Assembly: GCA_964057225.1 (NCBI GenBank) | Contig: OZ059898.1 | Span: forward strand, 12,797,767-12,861,766 | DNA from: Auanema rhodensis | Taxonomy: Eukaryota; Nematoda; Chromadorea; Rhabditida; Rhabditidae | Reading direction: 5' to 3' | Length of the DNA stretch: 64,000 nucleotides | Part shown: piece after piece, positions 11,858 through 25,558 of the stretch | Layout: each line of letters opens with the position of its first letter | Position numbering within the stretch: position 1 is the stretch's first letter | Notes under the pieces: model-generated | Database searches by the model: none | Seen by the model: the letters and a program-made list of their open reading frames with translations, nothing else | Told to the model about the DNA's origin: nothing | Program-made: the position numbers and the translations under genes

Positions 11858-14168
11858 TTATTCGGACAAGGTGATCACTTCATGGAACTCAGTATTAATG
11901 TCACTATTTTTTGTGGCATGGTTTATCAAACCTCTCTCTTTAGCTTGTTCATAAGAGCTGAGAGTTCTAACATCAATAATAAGCACCTAAAAATACAATA
12001 GAAATCAAGTGGAAGTGAAGTATGAATATTTACCACGCCATCACTTGCTGCAGCAGCCAACTTCTGGCCACTGGGATTCCAACTAACTTCAAATATGCCA
12101 CCGTCCTCCTTCACTCCTACATAACTTAGTATTTGCCGTCCTGACTATAATATACAGCATTAAACAATTTGCAGCTTTCAATAAAAAAATTCACATGTAC
12201 ATCCCAGACGAACAAAGTTCGATCAAAGCATCCAGTGGCCAGGTATCGGCCACATGGAGAAAAGGCGACAGAATAAACGGGATCGCTGTGCTTCGCCAAG
12301 AGATGTATGCACTTCCCTTGAACTACATCCCATACTTTTACAGTATGATCGAAGGAGCCACTGAAAGTCACACAGATTTATGAATGATCTTAATTGCAAA
12401 TTCAACCTTGCTAATACTCCACCAGTTGGGTTCCATCGAATAGTGTAGATTTCTCTAGTATGGGCATATTGCCAAGCATGTATAGATTGAACATCTTCCA
12501 CACCCCATATCTATAATTCATTCATAACAAAAAAGCAAAAATAATAATCAATACTCTAAGAGATCTGTCATCCGAGCAAGAAGCCAGTCGCCTGCTTATT
12601 GGGTCATATCGAATAGAATTAATTTCACCATTATGACCCTAAATAAAAATTATATTTTAAAATATTTTAAAAAGAAACCTACAAGGTACGAGAGAAGCGG
12701 ACGGTCAACACCGAGACGACATTTCATTATTGTTCTATCGGTGGAGCATGAAACAAAGGTGTCATTATTAATCCATTCAACATCGAGAGATGAATTTTTA
12801 TGAAAAGCAAATTTCTGAACAATTTCCCCTAAATGACGTGAATCAAAAATATGTTAGAAATGAGATCATACCAGTATGTACATCCCATACAACAGAAGTA
12901 CTATCTGCACCTGCAGAAGCTACATAATCACAAGTGTCGTTCCATTTTAGTGCAAAAACGGGACCAACGTGCGCACCAAGTTCATATCTCAAAGAGCCTA
13001 AAATCTTAAATAATAAAACAAGTTAAGCTATCCCAACAAACCGTCCGAGCGCCATATACGTGCAAATCCATCATAACAGCCTGTGGCTAAATGATCACCT
13101 GCAGAATTCCATTCAAGACTAGTTACATCCTTGAAGTAGATTAATAGATTGGAAAATAAAAAAATATCAAACTTTATTTATTGGAACACGCCCGCGTTGT
13201 TCAGAACTATGTTTTAGAAGTTTAGAATTCTGTATTAAAGTTTCAGGAATAAATTTTTTGTTAGAAGTAGTGAGATCCCATAATCTTACAGTAGCGTCTC
13301 CAGATCTACAAGAACAGCTCCAAGCCGCCGCCACGTAGACAAACTAACCCAGAAGCCAAACAATTTATCATGGGATTCCAGGCACAAAGAAAAACTTCGC
13401 TACTATGGGCTTTCAAACATATGACTTCATCCTTGCTGAAAACGTGTACGTGTTCATTCCGATCTGTGCTATTTTCTCCCCACTCCTCTATCTATAAATT
13501 CGAATTTGTACAAAGTCTCTTTTCAAGAAAAAATAATAAGATAAATACTCTCTTCCATTACGTTCAAATTCTCTCACACATCAACTTTCTTGAATTGCCT
13601 AATTCAAACCTACCTTTGAATCATTTTCAGAATATGATTCACTAGGCTTCCGAGCTTGTCGGAAAGTAGTGGGATCTAGTGAAACTAAAAAAATTAAATA
13701 TAGAAAATTGATACGTATAAAGTAATGAAAACCAGCTTCTATTAACGTTAAATTTTCCACTGGTACTTTCTCGGGATCGTCTGCTATTGCCGAGGATAAT
13801 TCGGCTTCAGTATAATATAAGCCTTTCTTGAAACAACGCAATTATCAAATATCACTTTTTCAAAACTACATACTTGTACAAGTGTTGGAAGTGCTCCTGA
13901 TATGACTTGTCTACTGTCTATTTGAGCTTCATCCAAATGCGATTCAACCGAAAATGTATATGCAGTATGTGAAAAACCTGAACAACAATAAGTTTGTTAT
14001 AAAAGAAAATATCGTATTCAATAAAATATTAGTGCATGCAAAATAAGAAAACCAAAAAAAAACAAGTAAAGTTTAACAATTAAATACAGTAAAATATGAA
14101 AGTCACGTACCTGATTCTTGTAAATACCTCCATATTAGGCAGTTTAATTCAGAACTAGTGAAAGTCAT
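11858..14168 (-). CDS. TBL1/TBL1XR1 (ebi)-type LisH + WD40 transcriptional co-repressor subunit
   Basis: TBL1 family proteins bridge nuclear receptor co-repressors (NCoR/SMRT) and HDAC3 and help exchange co-repressors for co-activators at promoters. The ATG at 14168 opens a LisH-like segment ([16 protein letters not shown], compare the family's VNFLVYRYLQESG). A second exon with [13 protein letters not shown] matches the human FSHSAFTFGIESH, followed by [10 protein letters not shown]. After a polar linker come WD40 repeats with diagnostic strings: [73 protein letters not shown] and, near the end, [22 protein letters not shown]. About a dozen exons give a length near 500 residues, normal for the family. 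The C-terminus extends some 35 residues past the last repeat, more than in the vertebrate proteins. The upstream neighbour at 15658 is divergent. Confidence 0.93.
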
Positions 14169-15657
14169 TTTGCTCACTAATTAACATCGAATAATTACAA
14201 AATATTAATTTACAAAATAACGAAACTAACAAACAAGCCTGAAAAATAACAGTTTAACAAAAGCAGAAGAATAAAGTTTAAAATGTGCTTCAAAAAGACA
14301 AATTCAAATTTTAATGTTAACTAAATTGAGAAAATGAATGTATTAATTGTGTTATATAAAATAAATAATGAGCCATGCGAAGAAAAAATATTAGTAAAAT
14401 GTTAAACATATTTCAGGAAGCATTTAAATAACAAAAAGGAGAAAAGTCAGCTTTATTAAACTCAATAATATAATAAATTATACCTTAGAAATTGATTCAA
14501 ACAAAGCATTCAAAACGTAATGATCTAATAACTAACAAGACAACAAATGAAAAAATTGTTTCTAAAACGGATATGGTTCAAAACTTAAAAATTTAAACTG
14601 AAGAATTAATCAATGATGGAGGCTGAACAGCGGGAAATAAAATTATTGAATGAAATGCTTCGTATGAGAAAATAATAGAATTAAAACTTTTTTAAACTAT
14701 AAATACTAAAAAAATGGTTGAATAACTAAAAAAATAAAGTATTAGAAAGGAAAATAATAAAATAAGAATAATTATATACGTACTAAATATATACTATTAA
14801 ATACAATTATTGTTGTATTTAATAGAATCACAAAAGCTTTTACTATAATAACATATCTATAAAAATATATTTGGTTAAGTAAAAATATAAAAGTAAAGAA
14901 AGGATACCTAAATGCGCAAAAAATTCAAAGAAGTATAAACGTAAGTTGTGAATTCAAAAATTTTTAGATGTTGATAGGCAGGAGGTGGCAAGAGAAACAG
15001 AGAAACTAGACAAAAAGCGAGACAGCGTATGCTGACTTGGAGCGAACAGACGATGGGCGAAATTGGAGCTGACTGGACTACAATGTACGAAGCCTGAAGG
15101 CAAACTGTGGTTTTTATTCCTTAAGTATAGCATATCAACAAAGATTTGGAAAATAATTTAATCATAATGTTCTTGTTTACTAACAATATATAAAATAAAT
15201 TTGATAACAAATGTAATAATATAGCAAAACTTCAGCATAGAAACTTAGGCTCTAAAGAATTATTACTATTTACTAATAAGCTGTCAAAATCAGCGAGCGT
15301 AAACAACCAAATGAAGGAAGAAATATTTCTAAATTCAGCGAACAAGATTAATTTCGATTATTATCATATAATTAATCAAATAATATTGATTTGACTGATA
15401 TACTGTTAGTCACATGTTTACAGAAAAGCACCAGATTTTACTTTAAAGGAAACAGGTAGAAAGCAAGATATAATATTTGAAAAAAAAAGTTAATCGATAA
15501 TTGTTATTTACTTATTACAATTAATTTTAAAAATTATTTAAATGAAAAAAATTAGAATAATCTATGTTTTCTCATATTTTGGTTCACGTGCATTACGTGA
15601 AATGCGAATAATATTTATTTTATTGATAAAATATAGTGATAACATTCCGGTTGTAGG
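14169..15657. other. Divergent intergenic region between the TBL1-like gene and the 15658 gene
   Basis: AT-rich, with no coding signal. It should contain the promoters of both flanking divergent genes. A paired E-box-like motif (TTCACGTGCATTACGTGAAA) lies at 15583-15602, only about 55 bp upstream of the start at 15658. Confidence 0.5.
15655..15657 (+). promoter_or_regulatory. Probable spliced-leader trans-splice acceptor, 1 nt before ATG
   Basis: The AG of TTGTAG at 15655-15656 has no matching upstream coding donor and leaves a one-base 5' UTR before the ATG at 15658. Confidence 0.5.
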
Positions 15658-17150
15658 ATGTCAGGTTTGTGCTCAGAAAATTTTGGTTCAAATTAAGCTA
15701 TATCATATAAAAATTATAAAAAAAAATTTTGAAATATACAGGACAAATACCGCAAAGTGGTAAATTTGATGATGATAGTTATTCAATCGTATCTGAAACT
15801 CATGTGAGTATTGTATTTGGTTATGAGATATAATGATTTAATATTCTCTAGCAATTGAGAAAAGGGATGCCTACTGTGGAAGAAGTATTAAGAACTCAAG
15901 GAAGACGTTTAGCTGATGGTAGTTTATGAAACAAGTGAAATGAAACATTGTTTATATGAGTTGCTTATAGAAGAATTGGCTTATCTCATAGCTCAGAAAG
16001 CTATTCCTCCGGTTACACAAAATGATTCACCTGTTCTTCATAAAGTGACCAAAGGAAACGAAAATTTCTATGTGGTAAAAAGAGAATATATGTTATCAGG
16101 ATGAGTAAAAAAACAAGACTTTAGTTGATGGTAGACCAGCCACCCTGTGCTTGTAAACGAGTTGCTGGAAAGAAGGAAAGATGTGATAAACATAAAAATT
16201 TGAAAAAAGGAGAAAAAGCTAACGATAAATCTATTTCAAAGTCGGCAGAAAAAGCTGCTGATATGGCTTCAGAAAAGTGTGCAGCTGATACACCAGATGA
16301 AAAATCATATGAAAAGCCTGTTGATTTCTTAACGGTATACTGCCATTGAAATTTGTTTATAGTTATATTTAGCCGGTGAAATCACAAATCGCTTCCATAG
16401 TTGATTCTCAAGCACACGATTTTATTCAAGGAACTCCTCGTCCTTCTGCAGTATCAACGAAAACTCCAGTATTCTGAAATATAATGAAGAGTTTATCGAT
16501 AAGATAATTTAGATTGGAGTTTCATACGATCAGGAGAATGCAAATAACGCAACTAATGATAATGAATTATCAGCAGGAAAAAAGGGTTCAGTGGCACCAC
16601 AGACAAGTGCGAAACCTGGACAGATTTATGTTCCAGAACAAGCTGCTGCTAAAACACCGGTGAATTCTTACATCCAACTTTGATGTTTATTATAACTATA
16701 TGCAGGTACACAAGAATATGAGCATTTACGTTAGCAACACTTCAAAAGGAGCTGGAGCAATGAGCGAGTATGCTGCAGCACCCCATTCATCACCGAAATA
16801 CGCACAGTCAGCGTCGAAGCCTCAATCTTCAAATGCTGTACCCTCATATTCAGCAGCTGCAAACTCTCACGTATCTAATGAAATCATAACCAGTTTAATT
16901 TCTTTTCAGAATAATGGTAACAGTATGTACTGTTCGAACCCAGCAGCTAAATTCAAAGCTGCTTCTTCTGGTGCTCCTTCTCCGAATACTCATAACAGCC
17001 CGAATGTTCAGAATTCTCAGAATGGTCGAAATACACCAAAATCGGATTCTAAGGTAAAAGCGAATCTACATTACGCTACTGTTAACTACATATCTGTTTT
17101 AGACGTCACCAGCTTCTCGAAAATCAAACCAAAGCGTTTACATGAAATAA
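15658..17150 (+). CDS. Orphan disordered Ser/Ala/Lys-rich protein (ten exons, 349 aa)
   Basis: I rebuilt ten exons: 15658-15664, 15742-15803, 15852-15918, 15971-16074, 16125-16334, 16373-16468, 16513-16659, 16706-16870, 16910-17053 and 17103-17150. They sum to 1050 bases, exactly 350 codons including TAA, with every junction in phase. The first exon is only seven bases (ATG TCA G) and lies one base after a TTGTAG acceptor. Introns are 38-77 bases. The N-terminal part is the most structured-looking (MPTVEEVLRTQGRRLADEEL, then AYLIAQKAIPPVTQ), followed by a CACKR...RCDKHK patch, a Lys/Ala/Ser region with charged AEKAADMASEK-like repeats, and a long Ser/Asn/Pro/Ala C-terminus. No transmembrane or signal segment is visible. 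I do not recognise the family. Confidence 0.8.
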
Positions 17151-19721
17151 GAGTATTTTTTTCAACCAATAGTATTCCTTAGACTGCTGCTGCTACTGCT
17201 GTTCATTATTATTTTATATTCAAACAAGAAAATTATGGAATTGTAGTTTTTTTTTCATATAAAATTAAACGTCCACTCTAATTAGAAGTTTAAATGAGTT
17301 TTTACTAATAGTCATTGTAAAGTAAAACGAAATTAAAGATTTTAAAATGTAAATGTAATAATCGTTGATGTTTCTCTCAAATAAATTAATAAAAGTTGTT
17401 TATATTTCAATTAATAAACATTTTCTTTTTAAATAGTTACCGGTTTGTGATTAATACATACTACTTCTTTTCCATAATAAGAAAAAGAAAAGTGAACAGA
17501 ACAGGTAAAACTAATTGAACGGCTTTTAAAATCTTACTAATGCTTCTAATGTTTCTTGGATTTTGAACCTGAGGATTGCTGATTTAATTTTTTAAATTTA
17601 TTGTATTGACAACATTTCAAGCAACTATTCCAAACTACTATGTAGTTTGACCTTAGATACAATTCTAAGATGTTTGAAGTTTTGGTGGAAAAAAATGATT
17701 TTGAGCATGTTTCGTCTTACGTTCGCCTTGACGTACAGTGGGCTGTTTGATGAATTTCTAATAGAAAGCTCCTCAATGCATTTAGTTAGGTCCCTATTTC
17801 AATTCATACGATTTTCAAGATCAAGTTGATGACGAAGTATGATTGACCATCGCCGCTAATGTTTCCGGGACACAATGGAGTAAGGGCCAGGAAATCCCTC
17901 TGCTATGTGTCGTCACGATCGCTGACGTCACGAAATTTTAATCTAAAGTCCGTTAACTACCATTAACTATCTTATCGAAGGTTTCATCAATTGACATCGA
18001 AGAAGAAGTGAAGGGTTTTTTTTTGCTTTTTTTGGGACAACAAAACTACGAAAAAAGAGAGCGCAATAAAGTACTTCATGAAACTTGTATAACTTGACGT
18101 CAGAATTCGCGTGAAACTAGCGTGAAATGAATTAATAGATTTGATCGTTGTAAGTTTTCAGCCACGTGAAATACAACAACAACAATCGGTATCAATCTGT
18201 ATCATTTTGCTCCAAGTCAAGTTTAGTCTTTTTTCTAATAATAGTCATTTTTTCATTTTAAAAACAGAGATCATGACTTTTTTTTTCAATTTATTTTTTT
18301 ACTTTCCTTTTCACATAGTGATCAATCTAAGTAATAGTTTTATGATCAATGAAACTCTATTTTTCTTTTTTTTGATTCTTAAACCTCTTCTTCTCTTCCC
18401 CCTCCCCCATGTCCGACCCCACCCTCACTTCGAATAAGTATTGTTTTTAGAAAAAGCTTGTTGAGAATAAGCTTAAAGTGTAACTGTATTGCCAGACATG
18501 TTAACTTTCACTCCAATAAAGCAAAGTGCCAAAGTTCCATTGAGTATTTCCGATATTAACACAAAAAAAGGTAGTTTAAGGTGAGAATGAATAAAAAATT
18601 TACGTCAAAATTACGGGTAAAATTGATTCAAACAAGGTCATCAACGAAACGTGGTACGTCATCCAGTGACATAAAAAAAAACCTTTTCTTACCTGTTATA
18701 TAATTATAGATAAAACTTAATAAATTATCGAAATTTAAAAAAAAATCGGAAATTTCAAGTTTAGGTTTAAACTACTAAAATCAACCGTTCTGTTCATCAC
18801 TTCTGTACTTTATGATAGAGAGAAGAAGTAAGTATATAGTAAAATGAAAAGAAAAGCAGCTGAAAACAACCGGTTTACATTGGCTCCATCTTGAAAATGA
18901 ATTTACGTTTTTAAGGAAAATACTGAAATTTATCGTAAAAATAAGGTAAGTTTCTTCTCAATCACAATATATTAAACTCATCACAAATTTAATGTATATT
19001 TTGTTAAAATAAGAACCTGTTCATTTGGATATCATCAAGTGTCTGACATCTAGCTTGAATAAACGTTCAACTATAAATAGTAATAGTAATAGGTTATTTT
19101 GAAAATAATGCTTAATCAGGCAGTACTTTGCCCACTTGCTTACTATCATATACTATATGTATTAAACGTTTTTTTCGTCTTCTTTGCTGGAATTAAGAGA
19201 TAAATATGTATTAAGGACACGATATGCATGTATACATACTGATGATAGTAAACTGTTTTCCTATATATGTGAATATACATATTTCAAAGTAGTTCCTTAT
19301 TTCTTCAAATATTCATGAATTATTATTCGGTCATGTCGTCATCAACTTGTCTACGTCATCAACAAACTAAAAAATTTGGCGAACAACATGACGAGGACGG
19401 TTCAACTGACGACCCAACAACATTACCCAGCAAAACCATTTGATCTTATGTTTAATTATCGCATTTCAAATTCGATTATTGAGGAGAAATCGCTGTAGCT
19501 TGATGACGTATCCAGCCTTTTCCCACTTTTCCATCAAATAACTTAGAGAGTAGAATGAAGAAGATTGCAAAAAATGAATGAATTACCCTCTAATTCGAAA
19601 GGTGATAGTTGAACGACATAAGCGAGTCCATTGACATGTGCTGACGTCACATTCTCTTCAATTAGAGGTCTAAGTATATATACGGACTGTAACGCTTGTT
19701 AAGCTAGTAAGACGTTGCTTT

Positions 19722-19799
19722 CCTCCATCTCTTTCTCTCTCCCTCTGTCTCTCCCTCTCCCTCTCTCTATCTCTCTCTCCCTTTCTCTCTCTCTATCTC
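19722..19799. repeat. (CT)n-rich simple sequence
   Basis: Imperfect CTCTCT/CCCTCT tract on the plus strand. Confidence 0.9.
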
Positions 19800-22700
19800 A
19801 AACTACTTTTCTTGCATATTCTCTTTTTCTCGTTAACTCTCTTCGTTCTCCCTCCTTATCTATTCGTTCCATTTTATATTTTCATCAACTATTACTGTAT
19901 ACTGTACGATAAAAGCTTCTTGAACACAATTATAATTGTGACGTCATAAATCAGCGAACCAGAAGGTCAGCGAACGATAGTACCGTAATCCTACCGTAAA
20001 GCTGCTGCAGAAAACAGACAATTTTTGTAATTTGAACAATATCTAGATGATATCTAATTCGTATTTTCTGGGAGAAAAAACCAGAACTTATCTCTAAACT
20101 GTGTAACTAATCCATCGCATTGTCAATTATTACAGGAAGAGTAGAGTAATGTACGAGAGATACAAAAGAAGTTTTTTTATTTCTAAAGTTCTTAGTTCAT
20201 TATCTTGTCAGCCCGTTCCTGCTTTTCCACAATTTTGCATACTGTAGGTCTCAATGATTTCATTATTAAAGCTTAAAAACAAAAAATAAAAACAAAACAT
20301 GCCTGTTTATTAGATAGAATAAGCTCTTTCTTGCTTTTTCTCTTGATTATTTTTTATTTTTTTGCTTTAAAACAACTTGAATTTATTGTCTAACTTGAAC
20401 TTCTTCTTTCTTCCTTGTATTATTCATGTGTATTAATTCTTTTTTTTAAATATTCTCTATATAAGGAAAAGAAACAGCTAAAAACTAAAAAATCATTTTA
20501 TTATATTTTGAATTTTGAATTTTTAATCTTACCAGTACAGTAAAAGCCTTATTAACCCCCATAGATGACATTTTAACCGTTTTTTTATCAGAGTTGTCAG
20601 TACTTGAACAACTTGATTTACTGCTTCTGCTCTCCAAATCATTCAGTAATATTAATTACCTAAATAAGCACAAACTATTTCCAAATTGCTTGCATATACA
20701 TGGTTTCTGACCAGTTTCCGTCGTACTTCTATTACCATTCCATGATGTACTGCTTCACAAAACACGGGCGTTCACAGCAATATTTCTCTGTTCGCTTTCG
20801 AATTCTGGAAAAATAATGTCCAAATATGTAAGAAATACTCGAAAAAACGTTTTACTTGGCAGGTCAGACGTTGAAAAAACGTGCAAATGACGGAACGATT
20901 GCTGTGAATTCATGTTTGTCTTGTGTTTATTAATTTTATTTCTTTCCGCCATACACGAAGTAAAGGACTGACTAAAGAAGAGAGAAGTAGAGTGTGTATA
21001 GGTTTATGAGAGAAGAAGAAAGAGGAATTATAGTGTGGAAGCTGGTTGATGATCACTTCCAAGAAATTTATCGAAATATCGAAAGTTCCTTGTATGATTT
21101 TGATTGAAACGATAAAAAAAAGGTTAAAACAGAAAAAAAGATCAAATGTGGATAGCCGAGTAGAAATCCATCTCTTAGTTCTTAACATCGAGCACAAAAA
21201 CTTCCTTTGTCACCCTTCTACCTAGCAGGCTTTTTCTGTGTCTTTGAAGCCGTTGTTTGCAACTTCTTCTTCTTCAGTTAGTTTGACGTTTGTTTCAGAA
21301 TTTCTATCTGCTTTGATGCCAGATTCATATCTATCTATATGTGTTTCTTCGCACTGGCACATACAGCGTATAGTAGTTTGTGCCACATAGTCCCCCGTTT
21401 AACCATCATCCGCCACCGTCAGCCGAAACTATAGATCATGTTATTGAATAGTATATTCTGAATTTTAAAATCTTAATTGTTGTTGTAAATATACCCAAAT
21501 AGCAGATATGTTTCTTCGTTCGATCGGGTTGTTTTTTTTTGTTTCATTCCACCAATAAGAAAGTTTTTGTCTTTTCTTGATTTTTTGTTGGCAAGTTGAA
21601 GCTAGAAGAAGCTGTGTCATCCTCATGCTTCTTAATCGAACTACTTAACCTGTCAACTATTAGTTTACACATACATTCTGTTTGAATCTGAGGAAGACGA
21701 ACTTCGATAGAAGACTGGAAAATCGTATTATGTTCAGGCTTGCATCTGTCACATTTCGGTGTTCACGCCTCAGGGCAACTAACAGACCTCTACTGTCAAA
21801 ATTTTATTTTTTCCCTTTTAATCTGTTCCAATATAGTTTTTTTAAAGCTTTGTACAATCGAGAAAAGAGAATTTTATTGGCAGCTATAGGAAAAGGAAAA
21901 TCAGCTTCATTCCTGCATTAGATGTTGCCATCTTTGCAATCACGTTCCTGTTCTAGTGTCCACGTGAATACGTGTCATGTGTCTTTCCATCATTTTTTTC
22001 GTTCTGACATCTAGTTAAGCATTCTGATGTCATGTATTCTTGCAACAACTTGCCCCAGGGCATAGAACAACGCCCCACCTTTTTCGCCTCCGAGAACAGC
22101 AGACTGTTACTACGACTCTACTCTTACACAAGCTCTATAGCTAATGTACATTCTTTCTCTCACCCCCCCCCCACCAATATGCTCTTCGTTGAATCAGCAT
22201 CGTAACCATTGTCGAAGCTTCCGTGAATCACGCCTTTTCTTCTACTTGCAGCTAAAAGCTTTTTATGAAATACTATATAAAGAAACAATGGGCAACATCA
22301 TTTTGTAGTTTCTTTCTCCTATAACTTCTCATTTATTCTTTAATTTGATCTTAAGTTTTCTGTTACAATACCATCAAAGGAAGACAAACTGTTTGAAAGA
22401 GGTGATGGTAGGTTAATGTTTCTTTCTCCTTGTATTTGTCTCCAACTAATAATGCTCGTCAGCATCTTTCGATGTCTGTTTGATTGTTACAATCAAGCAA
22501 AACTATGAAGAATACACCTTTATGCATTCAAGCTATCGTCTTCTGATTAAGTTGTTGTAGCCTAGTTGCCAACAGAGAAATTGTTTGAACACCTAACCAA
22601 AGAGAGTGAGAGGGAAAGTAGGTAAAAGACACTGGTTGAAGAGGGAAAGAGAAAGAACGACATCGGGCCCGTGCCTTCCACTAATACTCTCACTTCCTAC

Positions 22701-22878
22701 CTTTTCGTCATCACCTAAGGTCTATTGTTCTTTTCGCTGACTTAATTAGGAAAACGATCACGACCTTACAGCACTAGACCAACCGCCCTCTCTCTCAACC
22801 TATTCCCGACGGCAAATGCTTCTTCAGGTCAGTCAGTCTTTGTCTTCAGGGCCGGCCGATGGTCGCCTCTGGCCGCTT

Positions 22879-22917
22879 TTCTTTCAACTTCTTTCTTTCT
22901 TTCTTTCTTTCTTCTAG
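22879..22917. repeat. (TTCT)n microsatellite
   Basis: About seven tandem TTCT units. Confidence 0.85.
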
Positions 22918-23645
22918 AACTTATTGTTTCTCTTGTCATCTCAATCTGTTTTCTTGTCTTTATCTTGTCTCATTCCATCATCCCATATTATTCTCAGCAT
23001 TATCATTTTCTTTCTTTTTTTTGTACAAAAATGCACAGCCTTTACTTGTCTATCCTTCATCTCTAGCTTCGTCAGCCTTCCACAAACTGCTGCTGTTCCC
23101 TTTTGCCATTTTTGGTTTTTTCACTTTACACCTCTTCACAGCTACATTCAGCTTCATTCTATTCTCGTTCACCTGTCACTGTAATGTGACCGTCACCAGA
23201 AGAAGCTGCTACCGATCGTCAGTATACCTCTTAGAGGCTGGCACAGACGGATTGACCTGTTTCTTGGTCATTACTCTTGCAGGACAAACTACTAATTTGT
23301 GCCTACAATTCTGCAAAAAATCCACAACCTTTTTTTGAACATCTACACACTTGCTTTTCTGGAAAAGTTGCAACCTTTTTCTGCCCTTTTCCGTTAAATT
23401 TTTGCATTTTTTTGTTGGGAAACAAAGTTGAAATATAACCTATTAGTACTTTGAATGTTCTTACTTAGGTACTTCTACCTTCATGTGCGTTTCAATCGAA
23501 TCACGAGCATTTTCAGTTGCGCTATTTCATTTTTCAAAATAAAATACAATACGCCATCATACTAATATGCAAACACGATTATACTTTGATATATTTCATC
23601 ATTAGGCTCGTCTATTGCACTACCAGCCTGAAGGAATGAACGCGA

Positions 23646-23691
23646 TCACAATCACAATCACAATCACAATCATCATCATCATCATCACCGT
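23646..23691. repeat. (ATCACA)n followed by (ATC)n
   Basis: Four to five hexamer units (ATCACA) run into about five ATC trinucleotides. Confidence 0.9.
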
Positions 23692-24304
23692 TAACTGTTT
23701 GACGACTGTGTCTTTTGCTTTCTAATTCATCTTAATATACTATCGTATGGCACGAGACATCGAACATACATACGAGAGTAATAACCTGACTAGAGAAACA
23801 AGATAAATAGACAAATTTGAAGACAATGTTTTTGAAATGTCTTTTACGTAAATTGTACTACCGCCTGCCGCAGAACAATCTAGTGCTGAAGGGGCAGTTT
23901 TGGTTAGTTACTCAGTCATTCAATGAAAAACAGAGATCGCATCATCTGTGTGCGCATTAAATTTATACGAACCATGAGTTCAGAATATCCTATATATAGA
24001 AGTACAGTTTACTATAAGATGGTCGTTTTTCCAGTTAACTTGGTCACTCGCTAAATGATTGATAGGCATGTTAGGGGCCTGTTTGGTTTACTATTTATAT
24101 ATTATGTAATATATATAGATATAAAGATACTTATATATTTGGACATCAACTGTTAGTTGCTCTCATAATTCTGATCTTACTTTTTATTTTTAAAGATTAT
24201 ATTATGTTTCTTTATATGTTTGATATTCTTCTTTTTTTCTTGTAACTTTTTGAACTTTATTTCAGTTTACCATTTACTTATATTTAATATTTACAGAAAG
24301 CAAC

Positions 24305-24556
24305 ATGTCTATTTCTATTTTGAACGATCCTCAATTCTCTAATGAAGTTTTGGACCTTCTGATGTCCCGAACATTCTCTACTGCCGATGATATTACCTCG
24401 GACAGCGCCTTCCCAGGATCATCTAGCTTCGTTCCCAATCTCAACAACTCGACAATATTACTATCTGGAGCCTCAAGGAACAGTAGCTCCACAAATGACG
24501 AAAGACACGATAACTTCAGCAGATTATCATCGTCACCATATTCGACATCATTCTAA
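24305..24556 (+). CDS. Short Ser/Asn-rich reading frame, 83 aa, possibly a last exon
   Basis: The ATG at 24305 lies eight bases after a good TTTACAG acceptor (24296). The frame runs to a TAA and has balanced codon use. The product starts MSISILNDPQFSNEVLDLLM, a possible short helix, and becomes Ser/Asn/Thr-rich and probably disordered, ending SSSPYSTSF. Two readings are possible: a small trans-spliced single-exon gene, or the terminal exon of a longer gene whose other exons lie upstream, since the frame stays open back to the acceptor. There is no recognised domain. AT-rich DNA with AATAAA motifs follows. Confidence 0.45.
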   Translation: MSISILNDPQFSNEVLDLLMSRTFSTADDITSDSAFPGSSSFVPNLNNSTILLSGASRNSSSTNDERHDNFSRLSSSPYSTSF

Positions 24557-25057
24557 GGCTTCAAGAAAACCTTCGCCGTCGTAGTCGTCCGTTCGGTGTC
24601 TTATTCAATATTTTAATGTTTAAAATAAGCTTTAACGTGCAGTAAACGAGCTTGTTGTTTGTTTGCTTGTCTCCACAACTGCCGAAATCATTCTTCAGCT
24701 GCAGCAACAGTACTGTTGCTACAGCCTCAATCCACCATCTCCTGCCAATCAGCCAATCGCTGACGCATATTTTTACCTTCAACTTCTCCTTCTGACGACG
24801 ATAACATCGAGAAATGTAACGGATCATCGGCTACTGATTCGAATCTTATGTACCAAATATTATATATTTTACAATAAGTATATCTATATAGCTATATGTA
24901 TAACAACATAGCTCTGGAAATGGCTTTTTTCTATTTCGTTACGAATGGATACGAATTTCCGTCACTTTATTTGATCTCAACCATTTTTTTTTAATTTTTA
25001 GGATGTCAACTTGTCTCTATACGTTGAGATTAGCGACTAAATTGATATTCAATTCCA

Positions 25058-25082
25058 TATATTATATTATATTATATTATAT
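25058..25082. repeat. (ATATT)n microsatellite
   Basis: Five tandem ATATT units. Confidence 0.85.
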
Positions 25083-25535
25083 CAAATGTTTTAAAAATGT
25101 ATAATTTAATAAATATCTGAAATATTTTTGTTTTAATTAAATTAATATAAATCTATTGAACTACACAATTATGCATATAACATTACTACCTTTACTAATC
25201 ATTTTAAGAAGAAAAGGGCAATATTATGTCATGTTTTACATTTGAACTTCAAGCAAATAAACACGATATATTAGTCTAAACTACGACATTAACTAGTAAT
25301 TTTGTATTTTGATTTTTATACACATAGTTTTAAAGCATTAACATGTCTTTCTAACTGTGTTATTCAATTTGGCATTAAAATTCAGATCTTCTTTTACTTT
25401 TACGTTTGAACATCAACCGTAATCTGCGAGCTGTGCTACACAAGCAAGAAATATAATTATTTATTTATTTTATTTTACAACATTTAATAATTAATAAATA
25501 TTGATATTTGAAAGAAGCCAGTAAGAAGCGGAAGA

Positions 25536-25558
25536 AAAAGATGATGATGATGATGATT
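25536..25558. repeat. (GAT)n microsatellite
   Basis: About six GAT units. Confidence 0.85.

Larger units (their letters stand above)
17151..24304. other. 7-kb gene-poor, repeat-bearing region
   Basis: No exon chain could be supported. Open frames are runs of Phe/Ser/Leu from CT-rich DNA. The region contains a CT tract (19722-19799), TTCT repeats (22879-22917), an ATCACA/ATC repeat (23646-23691) and CACGTGAAA-type motifs (18104-18172, 21960-21980). The 5' UTR, introns or upstream exons of whatever gene uses the 24305 exon may lie here. Confidence 0.45.

Noticed and set aside
22859-23338. 159-codon plus-strand frame in CT-rich DNA.
   Set aside because: Composition is almost all Phe/Ser/Leu from pyrimidine-rich sequence; a second frame over the same DNA is equally open.
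23600-23625. TATTGCACTACCAGCCTGA resembles the miR-92/miR-235 family (seed and end).
   Set aside because: No complementary arm within about 80 bp on either side, so no precursor hairpin.
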